NCBI RefSeq assembly: GCF_024700075.1
Contig: NZ_JAJONE010000001.1
Location: 3,805,001-3,869,000 of the forward strand
Reading direction: 5' to 3'
Source of the DNA: Hymenobacter sp. J193
GTDB lineage: Bacteria > Bacteroidota > Bacteroidia > Cytophagales > Hymenobacteraceae
Length of the DNA: 64,000 nt
A model generated the notes under the pieces. It saw only the letters and a program-made list of their open reading frames with translations. It did no database searches and had not been told where the DNA came from. Made by a program: the position numbers and the translations under genes. Below, piece by piece: positions 52,684 through 61,709 of this stretch (position 1 is its first letter; each line of letters starts with the position of its first letter).

Positions 52684-55600
52684 TTATTGCTTCAGAATAT
52701 TGCCGGAGTAAAACGACTTACCATCGAAGATGCGCAGGGTATACAGGCCCGCGGGGTAAGCGCGCAGGTCGAGCTGGAGCGGGGCGTTGGTGCGCAGGGT
52801 ACGTTGCTGCAGCTGCTGGCCCAAACCATTATACAGGCTGAGTTCCCACTTGCCCGGGTTCGGGCCGGGCTGAATCGTCAGAAAATCAGTGCTGGGGTTG
52901 GGGTACACTACGAAGGTGCTGGCATTGAGGGGCTGCACCGCCAGGGCCGTCAGCGCAAATTCGGCGGAGGTGCTGGTGCAGTTATCCACGGTCACCTTCA
53001 CACTGTAGCGCCCATTCTGCGTGGCGGTGTAGGTGCGGGCGGTGGCGCCCGCAATAGCGGTGCCGTTGCGCACCCACTGGTTGCCCGTGCTGCTGCTGGA
53101 GGTCAGCACCATGCCTGCCGCCGTAGCAGTGCCCGCCGTAATAGTGGGCACGGGCACGTTGCACACGGCTGGCGTCACCGTAAAGTCCTGGGTGCTGGTG
53201 GCCTTGCCCGCCGGCGCTTCCACCGAGACTTTCCCGGTAGTGGCCCCGGCGGGTACCGTAGCCGTGATGCTCGTGGCGGAGTTGACTTTGACCACGGTAG
53301 CCGTGGCCTGGTTGAATTTCACCGTCGTGGTTCCCGTCAGGTTGGTGCCCGTGATGGTGACGACGGTGCCTACCGGGCCGGTAGCGGGGCTGAAGGACGC
53401 AATAGTAGGTGTGGCCGCCGGAGCCGCATCCCGCAGGTTGTACACGTACAGCTCGCGCTTGTACGTGGTGGGGTGCTCGGCCGAGAAAATCAGGTTGCCC
53501 TGGAAGTAGCTGGTATACAAAATGCCCTTAGCCGAAAAGTCAACGGCCTTGGTGCCGGCCTCGGTGCCATCCGAAACGTGCAGGGCCTGGTCGCTGTAGG
53601 AGCGCCCGCCCGTGAAGTACACCTTGTTGCCCACGGCCGTGAGGTAGTCGGGATAGGTGTCGCCCGAGCCAGGGTTCAGGTCTTTTACCAGCACGGTGCC
53701 GGCGGTCGTTCCGTCGCTTTTCCAAAGCTCGTAGCCTTTGTCGGTCTGGCCCCGGAAGTACAGGTGGTTGCGCATAGCCACCGGAATCAATCTGTCACTT
53801 ACCCCGTCGCCCAGGCCAGGATTGAGGTCTTTTACCAGCTCGGCTGTAGTGCCCGTCACCTTGTACAGTTCCCAGCCCACGGTGGTGTTGCTGGCGCGGC
53901 CCATGAAGAACAGGGTGCCGTTCACGTCCGTCAGCTGCCGGATGTCGCCGTTGAAGCCACTGATGCGGGTGAGGCTATTGGCCGCGGCACCGTTGGTGCG
54001 GTACAGCACCCAGCCCGAGGTATTGCGCTCCGAGCAGGCTATGTACACATACTCACCAGCGCCCCCGAAAAGGTTGGCGTACAGGTCGGATACGCTGCTG
54101 ACCAGGAAAGTGCCGGCCGCGGTGCCATCGGTGCGCCCGATGCTGTAGCCGCCGCTGCCAGGGTTGCCCTTGAAATACGCCAGGCCCCGGTAGGCAAACA
54201 TCTGGTGGGGGTAAAAGTCGTAGAGCTGCTTGCTGGTCTTCGTCAGCTCATCAAACACCCACACCGTGCGGTCTTTCTCAAAAACAGCCTTGTTGTTGAG
54301 CAGCGTGTAGGTATCGTTGATGGAGCCCGTCGTGCTGAGCTCTTTCTTGGTCAGGTTCTCATCCAGGGCTACCAGCCGGCTTTTGCCCGCAGCATCGGTT
54401 TCGAAAAAGTACACGTAGCGTTCCGTCGCCCGGGCAAATTCCACGTTTAGCGGCGTGCGGATGCTGTTGCTGACGCTGATGGTGCCGGCTGCCGTGCCAT
54501 CGGAGCGCCACAGCTGGGTGTTGCCATCCTCCCGCCGGCTGAAGTAGAAGCTGGTTTTTAAGCGGCACAAAGTAAGAGGTGGCGTTGTACATCGAAAGCC
54601 CCAGGGAGCCCGACGCCAGCTCGGAAGTCGGCACGATAACCGTAAAATCGTCCACGCTCTGGTGCGTAGCGGTGGGCGTGGTGACGGTAATTTTGCCGGA
54701 AGCCGCCGCCTGTGGTACAATCACGCTGATGGTAGTAGGGGAAGTGACGGTGAAGCCGAGGGAAGGCACGCCCCCGAACGATACGTCGCGGGCCCCGGTG
54801 AGGCTGCTGCCGGTCAGCACCACCACGTCGCCGGGCGCGCCGGAACCCGGAGCAAAGGCGCTGAGATAAGGCCCACCGGCCGGCGTAGCCGTCACCGTGA
54901 AGCTGGCCGCGCTGCTGGCGGTGCCGCCCGCCGTAGTCACGCTGATCTTGCCGGTGGTAGCTCCCGCCGGTACCGTCGCGGTCAGGCTGGTAGCGGATAC
55001 CACGGTGAAGCTGGGCGCATTGGTGGTGTTGAACTTCACGGCCGTAGCTCCGGTGAAATTGGAGCCCGTCAGTGTCACAAGGGTACCCACCGGGCCGCTG
55101 GCCGGACTGAACGCCGTAATGGCCGGAGCCTGGGCTGTCGTCACCGTAAAGCTACCGGCGCTGGTTGCGGTGCCCTGTGAGGTCGTCACGCTGATTTTAC
55201 CCGTCGAGGCGCCCGCAGGTACGGTGGCCGTAATCTGCGTAGCTGAGTTGACGGTGAAGCTCGGGGCCGCAGTGGTGTTGAACTTCACGGCCGTGGCCCC
55301 GGTAAAGCTGGTGCCCGTGAGCACCACTACGGTGCCGGCCGGGCCGCTGGCCGGGCTAAAGGAGCTGACGGCCAGCGGCGGCGCAATCAGAATATTGCCG
55401 GTGCTGGCCACAGTACCCGCTGGCGTCGTCACGCTGATTTTGCCCGTGGTGGCTCCGGTTGGTACCTTGGCGGTAATCTTCGTGGCCGAGTTGACGGTGA
55501 ACGTGGTAGCCGCGGTGTTGTTGAATTTCACGGCCGTGGTGCCGGTGAAGTTGGTGCCCGTAATGGTAACCGTGCTGCCAATGGTGGTGCTGGCCGGGCT

Positions 55601-57304
55601 GAAGGCAGTGATAGTGGCCGCCTCAATAATGGTGAAATTCGTGGCGCTGGTGGCCGTGCCGCCCGGCGTAATCACGCTCACCTTACCGGTGGTAGCTCCT
55701 TCAGGCACCGTCACCGTAATCTTGGTGGCCGAGCTAACGGTGTGCTGCGTGGTGGTGGTTTGGTTGAACCGCACGGCCGTTGCGCCCGTGAAGTTGGTGC
55801 CGGTTAGCACCACAGTGCCGCCCCAGGGGCCGGTAGCCGGCGTCAGGGCCGTGAGGGTGGGCGCGGCCGGTACCTTGCCGTTTTCCGCAATGGGCGTGCC
55901 GTCCGACTTCCACAGCTCGCTGCCGTAGAGGCTGCCGGCCGTCGTGCGCCTGTCTGCCGCCAGCAGCACGGAGCTGCCATCCAGGGAGCCAAAGCCCAGG
56001 TCCGTGTTGATGCCACCGTGCGTGCCCTGCGCGAAATCCACCGCTATGCGAGTGCCGGCTTTGGTGAAGTTGCTGGTCCAGAGCTCCGTGCCGTGGGCGG
56101 TGTTCGGGTAGGTTTCCGTGCGGTCGGAGGCCGGAAACAGCAGCTGGGTGTTCGTAAGCAGCGTCGATTTCTGGTCGATAGTGAAGCTGATGTTGTCGCT
56201 GCGCTCGATAAGCGTAGTCGTGCCCGCCGCCGTGCCATCGGATTTCCACAGCTCATTGCCGCCGCTGAAGTATTCCAGGGAGAAAACGAGCAGCTTGGCG
56301 TTGGCCATAAACAGCCGGGGTGTTATGGACGTGGTGGCGGAAATCTGCTTGACCAGCGTCACCTTGAAATCGGGACTGATTTTCCAGAGTTCAAAGAAGT
56401 TGTTGGGGCTGACGTGACGGGTTTTGGCAAAGTAAAGGGAGCCGCCCAGCGAAGCCATCAACGGGCTGCGGCTGGTCGGGAAGGGTAGGCCAAACCCAAG
56501 CTCCTGCTTGATGTACGGGTACTGCTTGGTAACCGGGTCGATGGCCCGGATGCCGCGCATGTTGCTGCCCTCAATGGGCCGTCCCTCCGTTATCAGCACC
56601 TTGCCATTGAAATACACCATCCCACTGATGCCCGTCTGGGTTTTATCAACCACGCCCTGGTCATATAGTACTTCCGGGGCCGTGCTGTTGGTCGCGTTGT
56701 AAACCTTCCAGCCGTCCGTGAAAAAAATCCGGCTGCCTCCGGTTACGATAAAGTAGTTCAGGCCCCCGTTGATGGTGCTTTCGCCGATAATCTTCACCGG
56801 CGCCGCCTCAGTACCGTCCCAGCGGTACAGGCCGCGGATAGTAGAGAAGCCCTCAATGACGAAATACACCGCGTTGTTGAACACCGTAAGCTGCTCAATG
56901 CGGTAAATGGTAGTAGAAGTTGGGGCCGGAATCTTCTTGGTGCCATCCGTCGTGCCATCCGTCACCCATATCTCGTGCTGGTTGACTACCGCATCGTTGT
57001 AGCGGGTAAACACCAGCCGCCCGTTGAAATCGACGGCGTTCTTGGCCTCATAGGGGTCGTAGGCATCCGGGTCCTTGACCCAGGTTTTCACTAGTTGTGT
57101 GCCGGCCGCGGTGCCGTCGGTGCGGTAGAACTCCCGGGGGCCGGTGCCCCGCCGGATAAAGTATAGCTTGTTGCCGGCCTTGACAAAATTTCCGGGAAAT
57201 ATACCAGAGGCGCCCGGCACAATGTCCTTCACCAGGGTAGTGCCCTGGCCCAGGGCAGCCACCTGAAAAAGTGCAAAAAAGAGTAAGGGTAGAAGTTTTT
57301 TCAT
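52684..57304 (-). pseudogene. Giant T9SS-secreted propeller/TIG protein, frameshifted
   Basis: Two overlapping frames on the minus strand together give about 1539 residues. The signal peptide MKKLLPLLFFALFQVAALGQ starts at 57304. Residues to about 480 hold propeller-like repeats of the ELWKSDGTAAGT type. Five TIG/IPT domains follow (each FSPASGPVGTxVTLTG, then FTGATAVKFN), a second propeller-like region, a sixth TIG, an Ig-like domain (NQWVRNGTAIAGAT) and a T9SS sorting domain (VYPNPSTDFLTIQPG). The break lies in a run of five A (plus-strand T at 54555-54559): removing one base joins PLK to TSFYFSRRED. The product would be a surface or released adhesin. Sequencing error is a strong alternative to true loss. 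Confidence 0.9.
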
Positions 57305-57750
57305 GAGCGGTTATATGTTGCGCGGGTACGGTGGAGAACCTAGGAACAAGGTCGCCAAACAAGCTGGTGTATCGTAGGGGCCTGTTAAAGAAAAGGGAAA
57401 CGTGCTTTCGGCTGCTGGCTAAGCCATTGACTGAAAGACAAAAATAACGGTATAAGTAAAATCAACAAAATTATATGTAAGACTTGGTAGTATATCTGCT
57501 GCTACTTCACGATCCATCTTCAATGCAACTTCGCTCAGCAGCAAAAAAGGCAATGCCGAGCAACGTTGCCTTCAAGGCGTATCGTTAGCCACAATGAATA
57601 CAAGGGCGCACAGCATAGGAGCGCAGCGGCTGCCGGCCACCACACTCCTCCAAGCATCACGGGCAAGTATCCTCAGCATAAAAAGGAGCCCGGATTTCAT
57701 GCCGAAGCTGGTCAGGTAATCAAGCCGACCAACAGGTTAAGAAAGGGCTG
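57305..57750. other. Intergenic stretch upstream of the TIG protein gene
   Basis: About 450 bases, AT-rich between 57420 and 57510, where the promoter of the TIG gene probably lies. A 61-residue plus-strand frame (57566-57751) has no family resemblance and unconvincing composition. Nothing else is recognised. Confidence 0.45.
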
Positions 57751-57799
57751 AAAAAAGTTGTGCCGCGCATAGAACAGAAGACCTGTTGTATGCGCGGCA
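57751..57799 (-). terminator. Terminator of the small minus-strand gene
   Basis: Arms TGCCGCGCATA (57761-57771) and TATGCGCGGCA (57789-57799) pair perfectly, with further GAACAG/CTGTTG pairing; on the minus strand the stem is followed by six T. Its place, 43 bases past the stop at 57842, supports the small gene. Confidence 0.8.
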
Positions 57800-57841
57800 G
57801 GACAAACAAAACGGAACTGTTGCTTGATGCCCCAGTATGTG

Positions 57842-58090
57842 CTAATTCAGCCAGACTTCGGCCACCGAGCTAAAGCGGTGCGCGGCGAAAGCGCCGTATG
57901 GAGCCTCGGCGTAAAAGCCCAACACGTGCACCTGGGGCTGACCGGTACGGGCATTGCGCCGGTACTGCACGGGGTAAACGTGCCCAGGCTCAGGCCATTC
58001 GCCTACGTAGTCGGCAGGTCGGCAACTAGCATCAACGCACCGGGCAAACTGCTGAACGGGAACGGGTACAGGAAACTTGACTTTTGACAT
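57842..58090 (-). CDS. Small protein of unknown function
   Basis: 82 residues from the ATG at 58088-58090 (MSKVKFPVPVPVQQF). The body is well composed and probably folds as a small barrel: CVDASCRPADYVGEWPEPGH, VYPVQYRRNARTGQ and VHVLGFYAEAPYGAFAAHRF, then SSVAEVWLN. There is no signal peptide or membrane helix. I do not recognise a named family. Reality is supported by a terminator 43 bases beyond the stop on the same strand. Confidence 0.65.
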   Translation of the reverse strand: MSKVKFPVPVPVQQFARCVDASCRPADYVGEWPEPGHVYPVQYRRNARTGQPQVHVLGFYAEAPYGAFAAHRFSSVAEVWLN

Positions 58091-58391
58091 ATCCAAAGAT
58101 ACGAATACTGCCGCAAACTAACAAGGTTAGATAAAGCAGTTGTACAAGAAAATTCCTATAAAACAGGCTTTTAATTTCGATTTAATACCTGGATGGTACT
58201 ATTTCCAGGAGAATGTGTAAGCCAAAAACCGATACGTACGATAGAGTGCTACTGGTTGGATTTACTAAAAAAAGTGGCAAATAAACACAGGCTGCTTTTC
58301 CGACCTTTTTCTCAGGAGGTCAAACAGGGAAATCAAGCTACATAGCCGCTCAAGTCCGAAGCTCAAAGCTCCTTGTTCCGGCCGTAGAGCA
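58091..58391. other. Intergenic stretch between the MarR gene and the small protein gene
   Basis: 301 bases, AT-rich from about 58090 to 58280, likely holding the promoter of the small protein gene. No frame, RNA or repeat is recognised. Confidence 0.4.
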
Positions 58392-59090
58392 TCAGTTGGA
58401 AGTGGAGCCAGGCTGCGGCCCGCCTGCTGCCGGCAGCTCGGGAAAGCGACTCTGGAGCAGCTCTTCGAAGGTGCGGGAACGGTCGTAGGCGAAGATGTCG
58501 TGGTGAAAGTGGTCGAGCTTGAGCAGCAGGTACAGAAGCTGGCGCCGCTCAGCCGGCTCAAGGTTGCCGGCAATCATGTACGCTACCTGACTCATCCGGC
58601 CAAAAAGCCCAAACAGCACCTCCCGGCCGCTTTCAGTAAGGGTCAGGAGCTTACGGCGGCGGTCCGTCTGGTGGCCTTGCTCGGCAATCAGGCCTTGCTT
58701 AAGCAGGCGCTTAATGATTTCGGTGCCCGTAGGCTTCTCGTGAATGTTGCGCTCAATAACCTCCGTCTTACTTATGGGCTGGTGCCCGTACACCGTCACC
58801 AGGTAAGTGAAATCGTCGGACGTAATCAGTGGGGAGCCTGCCAGCGCCAGCCGCAGATAGGAGCGGGCATAGCGGTACATAAACGTGATAAGCTTGCCGA
58901 TAACGGACTCATCGAACTCGCCAGGCTTGGCCGCCGACCGGGTTACCGGGGCCGTATCGGGCGCCGGAGCCGTACGGGCGTGCAGCCAGCTGGCAAAGGC
59001 GGCCATAGCATCGGGCTGCCCGGCGGCAGGGTGTTGAGCTTCGAAGGTTTCCGCCAGATCCAGTAGCTGACGAAAGAAGGCATAATTCAT
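58392..59090 (-). CDS. MarR-family transcriptional regulator
   Basis: 232 residues from the ATG at 59088-59090 (MNYAFFRQLLDLAETF), longer than typical MarR proteins (about 150) by N- and C-terminal extensions. The winged helix lies about 100-175: DDFTYLVTVYGHQPISKTEV, then GTEIIKRLLKQGLIAEQGH and the wing TDRRRKLLTLTESGREVL. Dimerisation helices follow. MarR proteins bind a palindrome and release on a small ligand. It is divergent from a TonB receptor gene, with a palindromic site between them, so regulation of that receptor and of itself is likely. Confidence 0.9.
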   Translation of the reverse strand: MNYAFFRQLLDLAETFEAQHPAAGQPDAMAAFASWLHARTAPAPDTAPVTRSAAKPGEFDESVIGKLITFMYRYARSYLRLALAGSPLITSDDFTYLVTVYGHQPISKTEVIERNIHEKPTGTEIIKRLLKQGLIAEQGHQTDRRRKLLTLTESGREVLFGLFGRMSQVAYMIAGNLEPAERRQLLYLLLKLDHFHHDIFAYDRSRTFEELLQSRFPELPAAGGPQPGSTSN

Positions 59091-59147
59091 TACACAAAAA
59101 TAAGGCAGCAACTGAAGCGGCAGTAAATGATACTAAAACATACAAGA

Positions 59148-59165
59148 CATGAACATGTTTGCATG
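59148..59165. promoter_or_regulatory. Candidate MarR operator
   Basis: Dyad CATGAACATGTTTGCATG, with the perfect core AACATGTT at 59152-59159, centred in the 111-base gap between the divergent MarR and TonB receptor genes, in AT-rich surroundings. Outer TACTA (59131) and TAGTA (59173) extend the symmetry loosely. Confidence 0.45.
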
Positions 59166-59201
59166 ATTAAATAGTAAATGGCCTAGCTTAGATCAACCCA
59201 T

Positions 59202-61643
59202 ATGAAACTCCTTTACTTAGTGCTTTTCCTGTTGATCAGCTTCAACGGGCTGGGACAGTCGACGGGTATTCTGACCGGCGTGGTGCGCGACCGGAAAACC
59301 CAGGAAACCATTCCGGGGGCTACCATTGTGCTGGAAGGCACGAGCTTAGGCGTTTCCAGCGACGCGGAAGGCCGGTACCGGCTCAGCGAAATTCCGACGG
59401 GCAGCTACAACGTGCGGGCTACGCTGGTGGGCTACGAGCCGCTGCTGCGCGCCAACGTGGTTATTACCTCCGGCAACGCGGCCATTATCAGCCTGGAGCT
59501 GTCCGGCAGCAGCCAGCAGCTGGGCGAGGTGCAGGTAGTAGGCAGCCGCGCCATTCGGGTGGCCACGGCCGAAACGCCGCTTTCCGTGCAGCGCATCAAC
59601 ACCGAGGAAATCAAGAGCAACCCCGGCGGCAACTTCGATATCTCGAAGGTTATTCAGACGCTGCCGGGCGTGGGCGGGGGCGGCACGGGCGGCACCTCCG
59701 GCTTCCGCAACGACATCATCATCCGCGGCGGGGCACCCAACGAAAACGTGTATTACCTCGACGGCATTGAGGTGCCCGTCATCAACCACTTTCAGACCCA
59801 GGGCTCGGGCGGTGGGCCCACGGGCATTCTGAACGTGTCGTTTATTGAGGACGTGACCCTCAGCTCCTCAGCGTTTGAGGCCCGCTACGACAACGCCCTG
59901 TCGTCGGTGCTGCAGTTCCGGCAGCGCGACGGCAACCCCGACCGGGTGCAGGGCAACGTGCGCCTGAGCGGCACCGAGGTAGCGGGCACGCTGGAAGGCC
60001 CGCTGGCCAGGAACACCACGTTTCTGGCCTCGGCCCGGCGCTCCTACCTGCAACTGCTGTTCAAGGCCATTGACTTGCCCATCCGGCCCAACTACTGGGA
60101 TTTTCAGTACAAGGTCACCACCAAACTCTCGCCCAAAACCACGCTCACGTCCCTGGGCCTGGGCGCCATCGACCACTTCGAGCTGGCCGTGCCCCGCAAG
60201 ACCAGCCCCGACAAAGAATACACCCTGCGCTCCACGCCCACCATCGACCAGTGGAACTACACCGTGGGCCTGGCTTTGCGCCAACTGCTGCCCAACGGCT
60301 ACCTGAACGTGGCCCTGAGCCGCACCCAGCTGGATAATAAGCTCGACCAGTTTGAGGACCGCACTACCACCGAGGAAGCCGACCGGGTGCTGCTCACGCG
60401 CTCCGGCGAAACGGAAAACAAGCTTCGCCTCGATGTAAACAAGTCGGTGGGCCGCTGGCAGTATGCCTACGGCGCGGTAGGCCAGTACGTGCAGTACGAC
60501 AGCCGCTTTTTCAACCGCGTACGCAGCGAAATGCGCGATGCCCAGGGCAACCTGGTGTCGCCGCAGGTGAATGTGCGCTTCCAGACCGCTATTGACTTTG
60601 CGCGCTTTGGCACCTTCGGGCAGCTCACGCGCACCCTGCTTCCCGACGACCGGCTGACGCTTTCGGCCGGTTTGCGGGCCAATGGCAACTCCTTCACTGA
60701 TGGCGGCGCTAACCTGCTGCGCACCTTGTCGCCGCGGGTTTCGGCCTCCTACGCCCTGGCCCAGCGCTGGAACCTTAATGCCTCAGTGGGACGCTACTAC
60801 AAGATTCCGCCGTCCACCATCCTTGGTTTTCGGGACGAGGCGGGCCAGGCCATCAACCAGAAAGCCCGCTACATCCGCTCCGACCATTACGTGGCCGGGC
60901 TGGAGTTTCTGCCAGCCGCCACCACGCGCTTCACGCTGGAAGGCTTCTACAAGAAGTACAGCCACTATCCGGTGTCGGTACGCGACGGTATTTCGCTGGC
61001 CAACCTGGGTGGCGACTTTGCGGCCCTCGGCAACGAAGCCGTGCAAAGCACTGGCCTGGGCCGGGCCTACGGCGCCGAGCTGTTCTTTCAGCAGAAGCTG
61101 ACGCGCAAAATCTTTGCGGTGGCCTCGTTTACGGCTTTCCGCTCGGAGTTTTCGGGGGTTGATGGGCAGTTCCGGCCCACGGCCTGGGACTCGCGGTTTC
61201 TGGCTTCGGCCCTGCTGGGGCGCAAGTTCAGCAAGGGCTGGGAAATGGGCTTTAAGTACCGGTTTGCGGGCGGCTCGCCCTACACGCCGTTCGACCTGGA
61301 AGCCTCCCAGGCCAGCTACCTGGCCGTGGGCCGGGGCGTGCTCGACTACTCACGCCTGAACACCGTGCGTCTGGGCAACTTTCAGCAGTTCGACTTCCGC
61401 CTCGACAAGAAGTTCAACTGGCGCCGCACCAGCATCGACCTGTTTTTGGACGTGCAGAACGCCTTCCTGATTGCCAACCCCAGCACGCCCAGCTACACCT
61501 TCCAGCGCACCGCCGATAACAGCGGCTTCCAGACCACTGACGGCCAGCCCATCCGCCCCGACGGCTCCAACGGCCTGCCCATCCTGCTGCAGGATGACGA
61601 CCCGACCGTAACGCCCACCATCGGCTTTATCCTGGAGTTTTAG
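59202..61643 (+). CDS. TonB-dependent receptor with carboxypeptidase-like N-terminal domain
   Basis: 813 residues. Signal peptide MKLLYLVLFLLISFNGLGQ. Residues about 22-105 are a CarboxypepD_reg-like domain (LTGVVRDRKTQETIPGATIV, then GVSSDAEGRYRLSEIPTGSY). The plug follows (about 120-235): NPGGNFDISKVIQTLPGV, then NDIIIRGGAPNENVYYLDGI. The rest is the outer membrane barrel, ending in IGFILEF with the usual terminal Phe. No SusD partner is next to it, so it is more like a siderophore or small-molecule receptor than a glycan importer. Likely regulated by the divergent MarR protein. Ligand unknown. Confidence 0.93.
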   Translation: MKLLYLVLFLLISFNGLGQSTGILTGVVRDRKTQETIPGATIVLEGTSLGVSSDAEGRYRLSEIPTGSYNVRATLVGYEPLLRANVVITSGNAAIISLELSGSSQQLGEVQVVGSRAIRVATAETPLSVQRINTEEIKSNPGGNFDISKVIQTLPGVGGGGTGGTSGFRNDIIIRGGAPNENVYYLDGIEVPVINHFQTQGSGGGPTGILNVSFIEDVTLSSSAFEARYDNALSSVLQFRQRDGNPDRVQGNVRLSGTEVAGTLEGPLARNTTFLASARRSYLQLLFKAIDLPIRPNYWDFQYKVTTKLSPKTTLTSLGLGAIDHFELAVPRKTSPDKEYTLRSTPTIDQWNYTVGLALRQLLPNGYLNVALSRTQLDNKLDQFEDRTTTEEADRVLLTRSGETENKLRLDVNKSVGRWQYAYGAVGQYVQYDSRFFNRVRSEMRDAQGNLVSPQVNVRFQTAIDFARFGTFGQLTRTLLPDDRLTLSAGLRANGNSFTDGGANLLRTLSPRVSASYALAQRWNLNASVGRYYKIPPSTILGFRDEAGQAINQKARYIRSDHYVAGLEFLPAATTRFTLEGFYKKYSHYPVSVRDGISLANLGGDFAALGNEAVQSTGLGRAYGAELFFQQKLTRKIFAVASFTAFRSEFSGVDGQFRPTAWDSRFLASALLGRKFSKGWEMGFKYRFAGGSPYTPFDLEASQASYLAVGRGVLDYSRLNTVRLGNFQQFDFRLDKKFNWRRTSIDLFLDVQNAFLIANPSTPSYTFQRTADNSGFQTTDGQPIRPDGSNGLPILLQDDDPTVTPTIGFILEF

Positions 61644-61709
61644 GCGGGCAGATTCAGTATAGTGGTCATCCTACGGGTTGATTTCATCCGGCCACCGGCA
61701 TAGAACTCA

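Noticed and set aside
52675..54450. 591-residue plus-strand frame
   Set aside because: Antisense shadow of the TIG protein gene.
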